DNA of 64,000 nucleotides from Bimastos eiseni (taxonomy: Eukaryota; Annelida; Clitellata; Crassiclitellata; Lumbricidae). Below the pieces are notes generated by a model, which saw only the letters and a list, made by a program, of their open reading frames with translations, did no database searches and was not told the DNA's origin. The number at the start of each line of letters is the position of its first letter. The first letter of the stretch is position 1. A program made the position numbers and the translations under genes. The DNA lies in assembly GCA_959347315.1 (NCBI GenBank), contig OY365812.1, forward strand, positions 2,420,382 through 2,484,381. Reading direction: 5' to 3'. Below, one piece after another: positions 32,582 to 45,508 of this stretch.

Positions 32582-34130
32582 TGTGGGCGAAAATATGGCA
32601 GGGAGATATATTTCTGCACCCCACATTCGAATCTTGGCGGGTATCGACCTCGAGGAGGAGCCGAGAACTAGATAAAGAATCTAACGGTGAATTATATTTA
32701 TGCACCTCTGGCAGTGGAATCGACTTCAATGAGGACCAATGTTATGACATGCAGATTCAAAGACTGCTTCAATGGGGAAGAACTTAGCCAAGAAATGTAT
32801 TTGCGACATGCTATGTGTGTTGTTAAGACCAGAGCTTTGACTCTTCAACTGCAGTAATGTACTGAACTAAGAGCAAGCAAGAAACCAGTGCAGATTGTTG
32901 TAGAAGTTTTAAAATAGGAAAGAAATGAATGGAAAGATTTGTTACTAAATCCCATGCTTGTTGTAAAAAAGATCAGCTTTGAAGGTTTCTGAAGTGTGGA
33001 TAGAAATTACTGGAGATGTCTATTTTTGCTACACCTAGTGTTTGTTTGATACCAGTTTGTTCCAATTTCCATGGCATTTTTTAAAATCTTAACTCAAGCT
33101 GTTTTGCTTTTATGAAACAACAATTATGAAATGTTATTTGCCGATTTGTAATCATCATTAGACTGTAACGTGTAAACAATAATCTTATGGGGTGTTAATT
33201 TGTGTAACTGTAACAATTTATGAGCTGGTAAGTGTAAAAGAAATCCTGGCAACTAATAACGTACAAAATGAAAAGTATTATATCATGTGCATGTATAATT
33301 AGTGTATCAAGTTTCTTAAAGGATGTTCACGAAGATAATAATTATCTGCACTATTTCAAACGCCCTTGTAGCTGAAGCTGGGGTCCCAATCAACCCCTCA
33401 ACCTCTGGCAAATGGGACACTGCCATACCTCCTTAGAATACCCTCTGAACCTATACTGAAGCTGTCTTTTTGGGTGATATCAACTATTACCCTATGACGA
33501 AGTCGTTCTTTTGAGCTGAAATTTAGGATCCATTTTCTCTCCATTTTATTTAAGAATCCAGTGTATTGGTGGTTGGATTGTTAAAGCCCTAGATCTTCTT
33601 GTGGCCCGCTGTAATCGTTTCAGTTAAGCTACTGAAAACATGTTTGAGTCAGAAAACTAATATAATTTTATCTGTCGATTTGTTTCGTCTCTAAAAATAT
33701 ATGAACGTTAGTTAGATTTGTACTGCATTCGTTTACTTTGGTGATCTGTTAAAGTTTCAACCTAACGTTTCCTTGGGTATTTTACCTTGTCGAATAAGTT
33801 ACCTTCTTCGTGACTTGAGCCGGGTTTACCTCCGACCTAGTTATCGATCAGGGTTTTAGAGCTTCATTTTATGCATGGAAATTCAGTTGTTATTGATTGT
33901 TAGAATTTGTGTATTTGTGGTTAACGCCAGTTTAATTAGCGTTTTCCTTATGAGTTTGTTAAGGTAATGTTATTTGGATCATGTATTTCAAAGGTTATTA
34001 TCGATTTCAGATGATTTATTCATTTTAGTTGGATTACATATTGGATAGGTTATCATCAATTTAAGTTTATTCAATCAAAATGTGGCTGATTAATAAAATT
34101 GTGGGCTACTCCGGCTGGTGTGTGCAGCAC
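32582..34130 (+). other. iRhom 3' untranslated region (inferred)
   Basis: No further coding exon is needed. The sequence is AT-rich, as 3'UTRs usually are, and runs to the poly(A) signal at 34092. The true end could lie elsewhere. Confidence 0.55.
34092..34097 (+). terminator. Candidate iRhom poly(A) signal AATAAA
   Basis: Canonical AATAAA, followed 15-30 bases later by a GT-rich stretch (GGCTGGTGTGTGCAG), the usual arrangement for cleavage and polyadenylation. It lies about 1.5 kb after the iRhom stop codon. Confidence 0.6.
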
Positions 34131-34406
34131 TCTTGTCCAGTGCCTGAATAGGTAATAATAAATGTTTGGTTAGGTTCTATTGCTAGGTTGGTTTAGAAAT
34201 TGGAGTGATAGTTGATTGGTTAGAGTTGGGATTTAAATGGAATATTCTGGATGGTCATTGAGCAAGTCCTTCGCTCACAGTTGCTCATTGCCATCATCAT
34301 CGTCATCGATTGTTGCTTGGTCAATTGACAGCAATGCTTAATAGATGTGTATTATTAATGATGATTACCATACACCTGTTCAGGGTGTTGTTGTTGGGTG
34401 GCATAG

Positions 34407-34763
34407 AGGTTAAAGCCATAATCAGGTTAAAGCCATTCTGAGGTTGAAGCCATAGTGAGATTGAAGCCATGTTGAGGTTGAAGCAATGCAGAGGTTGAAG
34501 CAATGCAGAGGTTGAAGCAATGCAGAGGTTAAAGCCATGCTGAGGTTGAAGCTATGATGTGGCTCCAGCCATGATGAGGTTGAAGCAATGCAGAGGTTAA
34601 AGCCATGCTGAGGTTGAAGCTATGATGTGGCTCCAGCCATGATGAGGTTGAAGCAATGCAGAGGTTAAAGCCATGCTGAGGTTGAAGCTATGATGTGGCT
34701 CCAGCCATGATGAGGTTGAAGCAATGCAGAGGTTAAAGCCATGCTGAGGTTGTAGCCATGCTA
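34407..34763. repeat. 17-bp minisatellite, exactly 21 units, with a 68-bp higher-order repeat
   Basis: The unit is AGGTTGAAGCAATGCAG and variants. The array is exactly 21 x 17 bp without indels. In the right half four variants recur in fixed order (…GCAATGCAG, …AAAGCCATGCTG, …GAAGCTATGATG, TGGCTCCAGCCATGATG), making a 68-bp higher-order unit repeated about three and a half times. It lies in the interval between the convergent iRhom and COMMD10 genes. Confidence 0.9.
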
Positions 34764-36844
34764 AAATAAGAGTCCAAGTGCAGTTCCAAGATGTCTTGAT
34801 TCACTTTGAGACAAGTTGTGGCTCTTACAATGTTACCTCCCTGCTAGAAACAGTTGTGAGCACCCTATAATCCAACCCCCACAGTGGCCTTACCCCTGGT
34901 TATTTGTAAACACATCTATGGTGCTATTTGAAGTGTACAGAAGTTTTGATACACGCTATATAGAATTACTCAGAAGATTCCTTGTATTGAATCTTTCTTA
35001 CTTCTCTCAACTACTACTACTGCTGTACTTGTGTTGAACGTTTTTTCCTACACATGAAATGTCATATTATTTGCTGTTAAAAGGACTCATTGGTAAAAGT
35101 GTGAAAACGCTTTCTGGCTCGTATGTTACAAGGTCAGCAAACCATTCTGGTGAACTATGTGATCAGTGGCTGTATTATTGCTCTTGTGTTCAGCAATACC
35201 TGCAATTGGTGATATAACTATGTGTTTATATCGCTTGTGAAACTAAAATCAACAAAAGGACGAATGCGGAGGACAGTCGTATCAAATCCTTGGAAACCTA
35301 TATCGTGAAACTCCACTGGATCACCCAAATCTACCTTCATTGTGTATTGCTGTACCAATCAATTCTTATAAAATTTGTAGGTACTCATTGCTGGTTCAGA
35401 ACTCATTTTACACACTGACTTATAGTCACATGTATATAGTTAATATATATATATATATATATATGTATATATTTAGTATATAGTTAATATGTAGCTTGCA
35501 AAATGGTGCGATAACAGAGATTATTACCATCGCCATGATCCTTTATCCATGCCTGGCTGGCACCACCAAGCAAATGACTTTTGATGAAGTTTAACTCTAA
35601 CCTGTTGCAAAGTCACATATGTTCTGAGATGACGTTTCTGCACAAACTAATGTGAAAGCTTTATGCCTGTGAGCTTTATTGATACGCGTTTTTTTAAGAT
35701 TTCAGACTTCAATTATTGGAAATATTCGTAGCTTTTTACCGTGACGAGAAGAATTATTTACTGTGCAAAGATCTTACGACTGAAATTTCTGGTCATTTTA
35801 ACCAGATTTATGCAGGCTTGATAGAATTTGTAAACGTTTTGTTGTTACATGCTGATGTATAATTACTTTAGTTGTTGAGCTTTTTGATTATCTCTGTCTA
35901 CTTGTTGTTTTGAAGAAAGTCATCATTGCATTTTGTATAATTGTAGTTTGTGGTATTTACAAATTAATTTAGTATGTAAAATAAGGCATAAACAACATGC
36001 AAACAAAACACCAGCAGAGAGCTAAGTGATAGAACACGTTTTGCTAAGTGTATGCTACACAATGAAGTCAATTAAGTTTCTATGACAATGTGCCCATCGC
36101 TTCTTTGATTACCTATTCTAGCAGACCTATATCATTAACTTTTTAATTTGACTACCAAAGATACTAGTACCCACAATACAATGATGGTCCCCTAATAATG
36201 GGATTTCGCCTTTGATCTGACCTTCCCTGGTGGTATGCTAGCATTCGATTATTTACATGGTGGTAAAATTTAAACATTGTATGAAAATGATTGGTTTAAA
36301 ACTTTAGGCTTTGTAACAAGCACAGCTGCTGCTGTGTTTTTGCGCTGTTATTTCAGAGCTGATTTGGACAAAAAAACTCTATCAGAACTGGAATTAGGGC
36401 TGAAATTATTTCATAACTAGAAACAGAGATGAAATTGTTTCAGAACTGGAATTTGAACAGAAATTTTAATTCAAAACTTGAATTAGAAACGAAATATGAA
36501 ATATTCTCAGAATGTGAACAGTATTATCTGGAACTGAAATTTGACCCTTAAAAGTGAATTAGAATTGGGAATTATTTTTCCAGCTGAAGAATCACTGTTG
36601 CACCCATCCATGTATTGTATGCACAAGGAAATGTACATATTAATATATATATATTTTCACAACACAAATCAATGATGCATCTAAGTGCGAATGTTGGATA
36701 TTGGTAAACTCTGATCAGTTTGCCCAATAAATTGAATGCTAGATGCAACTGTTGACAAATCTGTTCGTGCATTCGGACTGGAGAAATTTTGACCATGACT
36801 GTTTGTGAATGACTGCGGCGTTAGAATTTCTACAGATCGTCTGT
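34764..36844. other. Convergent intergenic interval and COMMD10 3' flank
   Basis: No gene recognised. Contains a repeat A copy (35510-35565), a TA run (35442-35464), and a degenerate GAACTGGAATT/GAAATT-rich stretch (36370-36560). A candidate minus-strand poly(A) signal for COMMD10 (ATTAAA, read from 36470 to 36465) is weak. Confidence 0.45.
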
Positions 36845-39800
36845 TCAGCTTAAGGCATCCAACTGTGTCTGAATCTTTTCCAGCTGCAGGCAACACAAAC
36901 AATACATACAACATCTTGAAGGGGCGCTATATAAATGTTTGATTATATTAAATTACAACTACAATCTATTATTATATTATTATTATATCAATGTATTATT
37001 AGTCCACAGTTTAACATCTATGACATCTATGGCCGTTGACGACAATTTGAAACATAATAGAGTACAGTGCAAAGGAGTCCGTATAAAAGGAAAGTTTCCT
37101 TCTTAGTCGCCAGGAGTGACTGTACTCACAGGTTCCGAGGTGCAAAACCTCGCAAACACGAAAGACAGGTACATACCAGAAGGATATCCAGGGGTCAAGT
37201 CCATTTCCATTCTCAATATTTCTTAACCCAGGCAGCAACGCTGAGCACCCCAGCTAGCGTAATGTGGACATGGGATGCGTGGCTAACCCAAAAATCAAAG
37301 CCCCCCTACCCTTCATCCCTGCTAGCCATGCAAGATCAGTTAGGTAGCATAATCTGTTCCTCCATTGCCCTGTTCAAGTTCCTTCATCGACCACATTCCA
37401 ATGAAGTATGCGAATAATCTGGCACCACACACTAAGCATTCAAGTAGGCTTACAAAAAAGTTTTGTTTAATGATTATGACGTTGTTAACCTGGTTGTAGA
37501 AATTATATAGCTCCTCATGACTGAACTCTAGAACAATTTTCTCTGGATCCTAGAAAAGAATTCATAAAAGAAATGTCAGTGAATCAATAATGAAACTAAT
37601 ATCACAAGTTATTCTGCTCCATAGTAAGTTCATTACGACCAAAACAAATAAACTAATTTAAAAATTGATTTACCTATAGAAAATATATGATTTAAAACAC
37701 AACTGCATTGGACAGAAAGTCATAGAAGGCTTGCAAAGATGACTTTATAATAAATGTCTGATAATATAGATATAATATAATATAGAAACATAAATATAGG
37801 AGAGATTTGTGTAGAGCAGAGGCGTTACAGAGCCGACACGAGTATATTTCTGGCAATCGGAGCCTTGTATAAAGACAACACAATAGCGAATAAAATTTGT
37901 AATTTTTAAAGCTTTGTGAGCTTTCTGGGATGTTTGTAATTGATGATGCAATCAGAATAACGTTTTAAAAGTCTAATTCAACTTTTTGTAAGGCCCCCTC
38001 TGAGATCCCTACCCCGCTTTCCTCATGCGACTTCGGCACTCTTGCTCGCCACTTGCTGGAAGCATTGCTACTGGCCCGCCATAACAAAAGATGTTCAACC
38101 CCTCTGACTAGTCTGTAGTGAAACGTTAACAATATCTTTTTACCTTGGTGGTTTTGCTGGAGGTTTTCAGTTCAAATACGGCCTTTGGCGCAACAAGTTT
38201 TGCCACTGATGCCTGCGACATTTGAAGGTTAAGAGCCCAGTTGACCGACTCCAGCTACAAAATTTCATCATTGAAATATGGCTTGCACAATTATTTCGAT
38301 AATAGCAATCGTAGACTAATGCCTTGAGCAGTATTATAAGAGTGGTGCTACAGCAGAGATACTGGAAGATACGGATGAATCGAAACTCTGCTCGGATACT
38401 CGACCGAATATCGTAGTACCTGGCATTACTTGGACAACAAACAAAGGGTCCGAGTGTTAATTAACGTTGGTTGTGAAAAACAAATTAGAATAACAATTAT
38501 TCAGATTGTCATTTCTCTCTGACCATTGAGCATGTTCAAAATGTTTTAATAATAATAAAAACAAAGTAATTAGAAGTTGTTTGCAATAATAATACTGAGC
38601 GATTAGAGGTTGTTTGTAACTATAATATTAAGTGATCAGAGGTTCAAATAGTACCTGTCGAGGTGCAAGTGTCTGTTGGCGCAACTTAGCAATGACATCA
38701 CGTCCTCCGCTGGTCCACAACTCGACAATGGCCGTCACCTTCAACAAGGAGCACTGGCTAATTGTGATCGTAATAATTAACTTACTTAGCAAATTTAACT
38801 TATCTTAGAACATGTTCAATAACTGTAACTTTCATGTAAAATACATGAGGCAAATAACTTCTGGCTCACCAAAACCCAGTCATAATCAGGTTAACATAGT
38901 CATAATCAAGTTAGAATAGCCATGATCAGGTTAACCTAGCCATAATCAGGCTAAAATTATTGGTTCAGGTAGTTGTTGGTTCAGGGCGAGGGAAGAGGTT
39001 GGTGTATTTGGTTGGGGTAGTAGTTTTGTGGCACATGTTCATCAGGCAGAATGAACCCCGCTCACCGTGTTCATCAGGTCAGCCCTAAAGGAGCTAAGTT
39101 GGCGTTATCGCAGATAGAGATGCCACTAATGAGCAGTTTTGAAGTCAAGTACTCAGTTGAGTAGCTTAGTGAGTACTCGTTAATACCCGAAGTGCTTAAT
39201 ACAAGCTGCATGGCTTCTACTATAGACTGACTAAGTAGACCATAGCTTAGGTTCTAACTAAAGCTCTGGAGCACCAATAGAGTTAAATAGTACTGTATTT
39301 GTAATAGTCTGTATTTATTTACTCTAGTTGAACTTCTGACAAAATCTAGGTCACTATAACTTCACAAAACCCACAATTGATGACAGTCACTGCCAGTTAG
39401 TAACAGCAAGTAAGAAAGCTATAAAAGTCTATAACCTGGACTTAGCTGCAAGCCCATAAATCAATGCAATTTCTAATGAATTAACTCGCAACTTGCAGTC
39501 GCAACTCTCAACTTAAAGCCAAGTTTGCATTAAACCTAACAATTGCTCATTAATGCTCACTGCATTGAGTGCTCATTATAATTTGGAAAATGGGAACTGG
39601 CAATTGCAGTTTTCAGACCGGAAGTGGAAGCATACGAGTACTCATGTAAAACAATTACTCAAGTAACTTTTGGAGTATAGTACTTGCGAGTAATAGGGGC
39701 AGCCCTAATCACAGTTATTCAAATGTTGGGAAGTCCTTGGGAGTACATACCTTACTTTCTTCCATGTTCAGTTGTTGTAATTCATCGGCCAGTGTGACTG

Positions 39801-41765
39801 GCTTAGCAGAATGGTAGGCTGCCTTCAAGTTAAACATCAGAAAATTGTTACATCGATCAGTGAATACTATTCTCTCCAATATGTTCATATTGTTAAAAGG
39901 CAATGCATGGTTAACCAGACATTTTAACATAATTAAATAAATAAATCTGACAATCACATAATGACCAAAGGCTTGACTTCCAGGAAACATTATTCTGTTC
40001 CAAGATACTTACTAACCCGAGATAGAACATCAAGTAAGTAAGTATTACTACTGCCACTGATAACAAAAATATAATGTTATATAATTCTTCAATTAAATAA
40101 TTCATAAAACAATAAATTCTGTAATCAATGAATTCTTTAATTAATTCCCATAATTAATATTCATCATAATACAAAATAGAAGGTCAAACGAACAATAATA
40201 ATCAAGATAATAATACGTAAATAAAGAGATTGTTCGATGGTTTTGTAACCTGGTGGAATATGAATTCACAAGTCTCAATGACCAGCTGAAGATCTGCGGC
40301 CGACCCGAGAGCAAGGACCTTCTGGAGCTTGTCCTCTTCCTCCTGCGTAAATGTCCTCTCATCCTGCAAGGACAGAACACATTGTATTAGAAAAAGTAGT
40401 TAAGTAATACAGAATGCCAACCGCATGCCAGTCTGCAGGGACGTCAATCCAACCTGAGTGATTTAAGTAAAAAAACCTGATCTCAAGTGTCAGGAAGGCA
40501 AGATATTCTCCCTCTAAGACTAAAAACATATTCCCCCCTACATGAAATTGGATCCTCAGACTCCCCTATGTGGATGACCCTGCTCAATCTGAAAAGAAGT
40601 TGAGCAAAACCGTCTATTCCACACATTTATGCCCTACAGCAGGAGAGTCTCTACATTCTCTTCTTCCTATCATGATTAGCACACCTTGGCAATCAGAAAA
40701 TAATCACAAACTGATTTAATGAGGTGGGTAAGTGGGTCAGATTAACCACCTCACTAAATCGGTTTGTGATAATTTTTGATAGCATAGGTGGATAACTCAT
40801 AGAAAGAATACAATGCATAGAGCCACCAACTGCAGTGAGAAAATACGTGAAAATGCGTTAAAGTGAATTAAATTTGGGTAAAAACATGGGGAAAATCACA
40901 TTTTCACACATAATCTCAAAATGGATGGTCAATCAAATAGCTTTTTCCCCATTTTTAGACCCAAATTTAATCCGCTTGCTCGCCTCATTAAAATCAGTTT
41001 GTGACTATTTTCTATTATCCTAGGTGAATAACTTATGATGGGAAGAGTATAATGCATAAATTCAAAAAATGCAGTGAGAAAATGTGGGAAAATTGTATTT
41101 CCCCGTGTTTCTACTTTTGATCCAAATTTGACATGCCTACCGACTTCATTAAATCAGTTTTGCGATTATTTTCCTATATCCTAGGTTGAAAACTGTTGCT
41201 TGGTGGTGATTTTGTTTGAATATTGTGTGTAAAAAAAGTTAAATTCTTACAAGTTGAATACATGAATTTGACATGCGGCTTTCCATACCGAATGTCCAAT
41301 ACCCGAATGTGAATATCAAACCAACTTCATTCATTCATTCTGAACATTTACATAGCGCCCATTCAAGAAACCTACTCAGGAAGTCATTACCTTGATGTGG
41401 AATTTCTGAAGTATCCTTGACAGCAGAAGTGGAAACTTTGCAGAATCTAAACTGTTGATGATTTCAATCGATTTCTTTAGACTGAAATATTAACATTCTT
41501 TATTAACAACAAATCAAAACATCGTGACAACTATTTCGGTTACGTCACTTTCTCATAGCGCTGCATAAACTGTACAATGGGTTCGATCATATGACCAAAC
41601 GGGGTGGAAGCATTAAAGCAATTACTATAACTAACGCAGCACCGAACTCTTGCAACTATATTGTGAACTGTATTTTAAAAATAAATGAAAGGCATCATGA
41701 CAAAACTTCCTAAATATTAAACAGGTGAAAAGTTACTTAGATGTCGCGGTAAACATTGAAGCCAT
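36845..41765 (-). CDS. COMMD10: COMM domain-containing protein 10 (COMMD10), 8 coding exons
   Basis: COMMD10 is a subunit of the COMMD ring of the Commander/CCC complex, which with CCDC22 and CCDC93 supports endosomal recycling. Exons in transcript order: 41765-41737, 41481-41391, 40363-40250, 39822-39751, 38738-38655, 38254-38144, 37549-37490, 36883-36845. All are GT-AG, the first intron in phase 2 and the rest in phase 0, giving 600 nt, 199 residues plus stop; vertebrate COMMD10 is about 200. Conserved blocks: LKKSIEIINSLDSAKFPLLL and RILQKFHIK; FTQEEEDKLQ; LVIETCEFIFHQ; AAYHSAKPVTLADELQQL; IAKLRQQTLAP; then the COMM domain from LESVNWALNLQMSQASVAKL through VLEFSHEELYNFYNQ to LEKIQTQLDALS. 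The 29-nt first coding exon (MASMFTATS) fits phase and a good Kozak context (AGAATGG), but is the least certain part. Confidence 0.9.
40435..40590 (+). repeat. Dispersed repeat shared with 55975-56130
   Basis: Both copies run from GCAGGGACGTCAATCC / CAGGGGCGTCAATCCC through AAGTGTCAGGAAGGCAAGAT / AAAGTGCCAGGAAGGCAAGA to a C-rich segment (TTCCCCCCTA / ATCCCCCCAG) followed by TGAAATTGGA. This copy lies in COMMD10 intron 2. Confidence 0.65.
40685..41200. repeat. Inverted and tandem repeat cluster in COMMD10 intron 2
   Basis: A segment with ATCACAAACTGATTTAATGA (40697 onward) is the inverse of AACCACCTCACTAAATCGGT running into TTTGTGAT just downstream. That same sequence then recurs in direct orientation at about 40980 and 41140, each time followed by an ATTTTC-TAT-CCTAGGT motif. 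AATGCAGTGAGAAAAT also repeats between units. The result is one inverted and about three direct degenerate copies. Confidence 0.7.
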
Positions 41766-43147
41766 TCTTGTTTACTCTATTCTCTGCCAGAGGAAGTGGC
41801 TAACAACACAGAATGGAGAAACATGTTCATCATTTCTGTAGCGCTGTACCTTGTTGTAGCAGTGTCATTAAGTAAACAGTCGCACCTTAAAAGCAATGAA
41901 AATTAAAGAACTCTACATAAACTATTTCAAAGCAAAGTAGTCTGCAAAGCTGTGCATTGTGTCAAATTGCATTTGAGCCTACTAACCATCTTAAAAGCTA
42001 ATACCAATTAAAGATGATAGACCTTAGTTTAGGACCTATGCGCATACAATTAACTAAATATACAGAGTATAATAATTATACAATTGCAATTACAGCGATA
42101 TTTGCAGACTGTAACATGAGATAATGATCGCCAAATATTATTTGTTATTTAATGCATAAATAGGCTGATATTATAAACATAAATTACTTTCGGTGAGACC
42201 GTATGGAATTAACCGACACTACCTTTTTATTTGTTGTTGTGCTGTCTATAAAGAACATCGAACTATTGCATTGATCGTTGCGTAAACTTGTAAGTTTGTT
42301 TAGGGAACTAAATACATGTATGGCTGTTGCAGTTGCATACTGGATATTGGAAAAAAACAGTTCATAAACTATTTTAAACACCAACAATTGGATACAACTT
42401 ATTAATTGGATTGTTTTGTAGTGATGAATGTATTGCTTTATTATTGATACTTTAGTTGTTAAGTTGATATTAATTCGTTTATTTTGTAATCCTGAATGTC
42501 TGGATTTATTATTATTCCTTTGGTTATTATGTTGTTTTGGATTATTGAATATTGTCTATAATCCTATGCTATAAATGATGTACTGTTAATATTAAATATT
42601 ACTTGTTAACATTAATATAGATAATTTGACGTTGATGGTATGGAATTGTTTTGATGCCCTGTAAATAATATGGAAAAAACCTTCATGGGAAAAAAACTGA
42701 ACAAAGAAAAGAACCGATACGGTCAAAAAAGAGCCTCTAGGAACAAAAAGAACCTGTATGGCCACATGAATAAATTTTACATATGTATGTGTGTACATTG
42801 TATGTATATATATACATTTATACAATATGTATGTTTATATATGTAGGAATAAAATGTAATAACCATTTATATGTTATGAAATATCTAAACAACCATATGT
42901 CGAATATTGCTTTCTCAGCAACCAGTCATGCAGAAATGGAACAACACAAAAGGAAGAAAGTAAACAGAAAAACTAAAGAAAGAAAGACAACATAAAGATA
43001 AAGGATTAAAACTACTTACGAAATTGAAATGAAATGTAACAAATTCTGAAGACGTCAACAGCCTATGTTGCTATAAGATGTCGTTAAACTATTGAATAAT
43101 AAATACATTGATCAGTCATGCAAGTAAGATATTGCTGAGGATATTAC

Positions 43148-44215
43148 TTGGCAGGATGCGGAAGATGGCGAAAGAGGAAATGGCAGATGTACAAATGGGC
43201 TTCTGAAGAGGAGAGGGGGAGAAGAGATCAGATATTCAACCTACGTATCATCATTGAGAAGGCATCAGAATTTCAAATAGCCTTATACATAGCGTTCATA
43301 GACTATAAAAAGGCTTTTGACTCAGTCCAACACAGGAAACTCTGGAGAGTGATGGAAGAAATGGGGATGGATAAACAGGCGGCGAAAGTACTCAAGAGCC
43401 TGTACAAGAAATAGCAGGCAGCAGTTCAAGTAGAAAATAAAAAACAGAATGGTTCAGGATCGGGAAGGGGTAAGACAGGGGTGCTTGGTGCCGCCACTGT
43501 CGTTCAACTGTTACTCAGAGGAGGTGATGAGTAAATCTGCAGATGAACTCAAATGGATCGGCATATCAATAAGCGGACGAGTAATAAACAACGATACGCA
43601 GATGATATCGTTCTCGTTGCCACATCGGCTGAGGCGCGCCAGCAGCTGCTGGACAGGATAAACCAGATATCCAAGTCATATGGACTGGAGATAAATACAA
43701 AAAAAACGAAGGTTATGAGAGCGAGTAGAGCCCATGAGAATATGGAGATCACATGTAACGGCGAACTCTTGGAGCAGGTGGAATCTTTCCGATATTTGGG
43801 AGCCTTGCTGGAGGAATCAGAGGATGGAAGTGGAGAGATAAGAGCCAGACTAGGAATGACGAGAGCGGCTGTGGGATCGCTTGCTGTCATATGGAGGGAC
43901 AAATCAATTGGAACTTGGTTGAAAGCAAGTGTTATGAGAACGATGGTGTGGTCGGTGGCGATGTATGGGTGCGAGACATGGACACTGAAGGCGCAGGACA
44001 AAAAAAGAATATCAGCTTTTGACATGATGACATGCAGAAGGATGCTGTAAGTCAACTGGAAGGAGCACAGAACAAATTAGTCCATACTGCAGGAAGTACA
44101 ACCGGACCATAGAACATTGGAGGTGGTGAAGGGAAGGAAGTTGAACTATTTCGGACACATTGTCAGAGCGGACGGTTTGCCGGCCTTCGTACTACAGGGC
44201 TACGTGGATGGTAAA
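43148..44215 (+). pseudogene. Non-LTR retrotransposon reverse transcriptase, degenerate
   Basis: Reverse transcriptase motifs appear in order: FIDYKKAFDSV (domain A), REGVRQGCLVPPLSFN (B), RYADDIVLVA (C, with the catalytic YADD), GLEINTKKTKVM (D), SFRYLGALLEE (E). They are followed by YGCETWTLKAQDKKRI and LNYFGHIVR, a C-terminal pattern common in animal LINE ORF2 proteins. The reading frame is broken by in-frame stops at 43412 and 44048 and one more near 44078, plus shifts near 43200, 43445 and 43590. The apurinic endonuclease domain is missing, so this is a dead 5'-truncated copy. The LINE clade was not determined. Confidence 0.85.
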
Positions 44216-44230
44216 ATAAAAATTTTTTAT

Positions 44231-44265
44231 CAAACTGCACTTCATTTAATGAAGTGCAGTTTGAA
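44231..44265. repeat. Perfect inverted repeat (hairpin) at the broken LINE end
   Basis: TCAAACTGCACTTCA, then a 5-base loop (TTTAA), then TGAAGTGCAGTTTGA: a perfect 15-bp stem. T/A-rich flanks (AAATTTTTTA and AAAAAATGTG) extend the pairing imperfectly. It begins about 15 bases after recognisable LINE coding sequence stops. Confidence 0.85.
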
Positions 44266-44648
44266 AAAATGTGAAATAGCTAGACACATTCTAATTTAAT
44301 CAACTCAGCCATCCAGTGAAAGAAGGGCTCGTCAAACTTATGGGAATTGGGGATTCAGAAATCGAACTCTCGTTCAGCACACCAGTGCGTTCACCATTTC
44401 TCCTCAAATAACTAAAGTAACGTAGTGATTTGACGGCCCATGAAACAGTTCGACCTGGAAAATAGGCGCCACTTAAATAGAAACAAGTGTTTTAAGTGGG
44501 ATTATAGGCCCATTCATAGCGCCTTACGCTGGTACTATGGGCTCATTGTAACAGTATTGTAGCCTGTCTGTACAAATTTTGTCTAGAACACACAGTAATT
44601 GTTTCAATAAGAATAGGCCTACAGTGTCTCGGAAATATAAGTGATACA

Positions 44649-45508
44649 TAGTGTTGGGCGCGAGACCAAAAGCTCAATACCAAGACCGAGACCAAGACCA
44701 AGAGGTCCAATACCGACACCGAGACCGAGGGGACCGAGACCAAGACCAATACCAAGACCGAGACCGATGGTCCGAGACCAAGACCAAGACCGATACTTTT
44801 TTATATAAACAATTCAATTTATTAGGACGCTAAAACTGAATAACACGCTTAAAACATTAATTTTATTGCTGAAGAATACTAATCTTGATAATGGCCCAGA
44901 AAGCATTTTCACCGGCCACTCTGAACTTTTGAGGGTTCAACCTTTGCATGGTTTCGGCCTGAGAATACCACACTATAAATTATTACTTACAGTCTTCTAT
45001 AAGTAAATACGTTAAGACATCTGAACAAGTAGATCAACGTTCAGTTTGAATGGTATACTTGTACCACAGACCTCGACATTTTAGTTTAACAGTGCCTACA
45101 CGTGGCCGACCAGTGCGACCACATAGTTATTAGATTGTTCCGAAACCTTGAAAGTTGTGAAAGCAAATTTTTAAATGGCCGGCTCCTTTGCTAGTGCATT
45201 TTTTCTGCCCGTAGTAACATGTATATAAAGATGGTCAGCACGCCATAAATCGACAACAGTCGCGTGGAACCTAAACATCCGGTGTCTCCAATAATCAAAA
45301 ATAAACGACTAATATCGAAAAATTGCTCTAATACGGCAAATGATCAAGAACGCTAATTTAAGACCCAAGACCGTTCCTTTAAGACCAAGACCAAGACCAA
45401 CGCATTCGAGACCGAGACCAAGACCTACGCATTCGAGACCAACACGGCAGTTTTCCGGTCTCGAGAACGTCTAGAGACCATGACCGCAGTCTCGAGACCA
45501 CATCCCTA
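44649..45508. mobile_element. hAT-like non-autonomous element with GAGACC repeats
   Basis: The left end TAGTGTTGGGCGCGAGACC and the inverted right end TAGGGATGTGGTCTCGAGAC share a TAG-G-TG-G...CGAGAC pattern. The flanks GTGATACA (44641-44648) and GTTACACA (45509-45516) match at 6 of 8 positions. Near both ends is a 6-bp minisatellite of GACCAA/GACCGA units (44655-44795 and 45360-45445). There is no transposase. Confidence 0.5.

Noticed and set aside
37067..37417. Plus-strand 116-codon frame downstream of COMMD10 exon 7
   Set aside because: Lies within the last COMMD10 intron on the opposite strand, with no domain and no convincing splice or start context.
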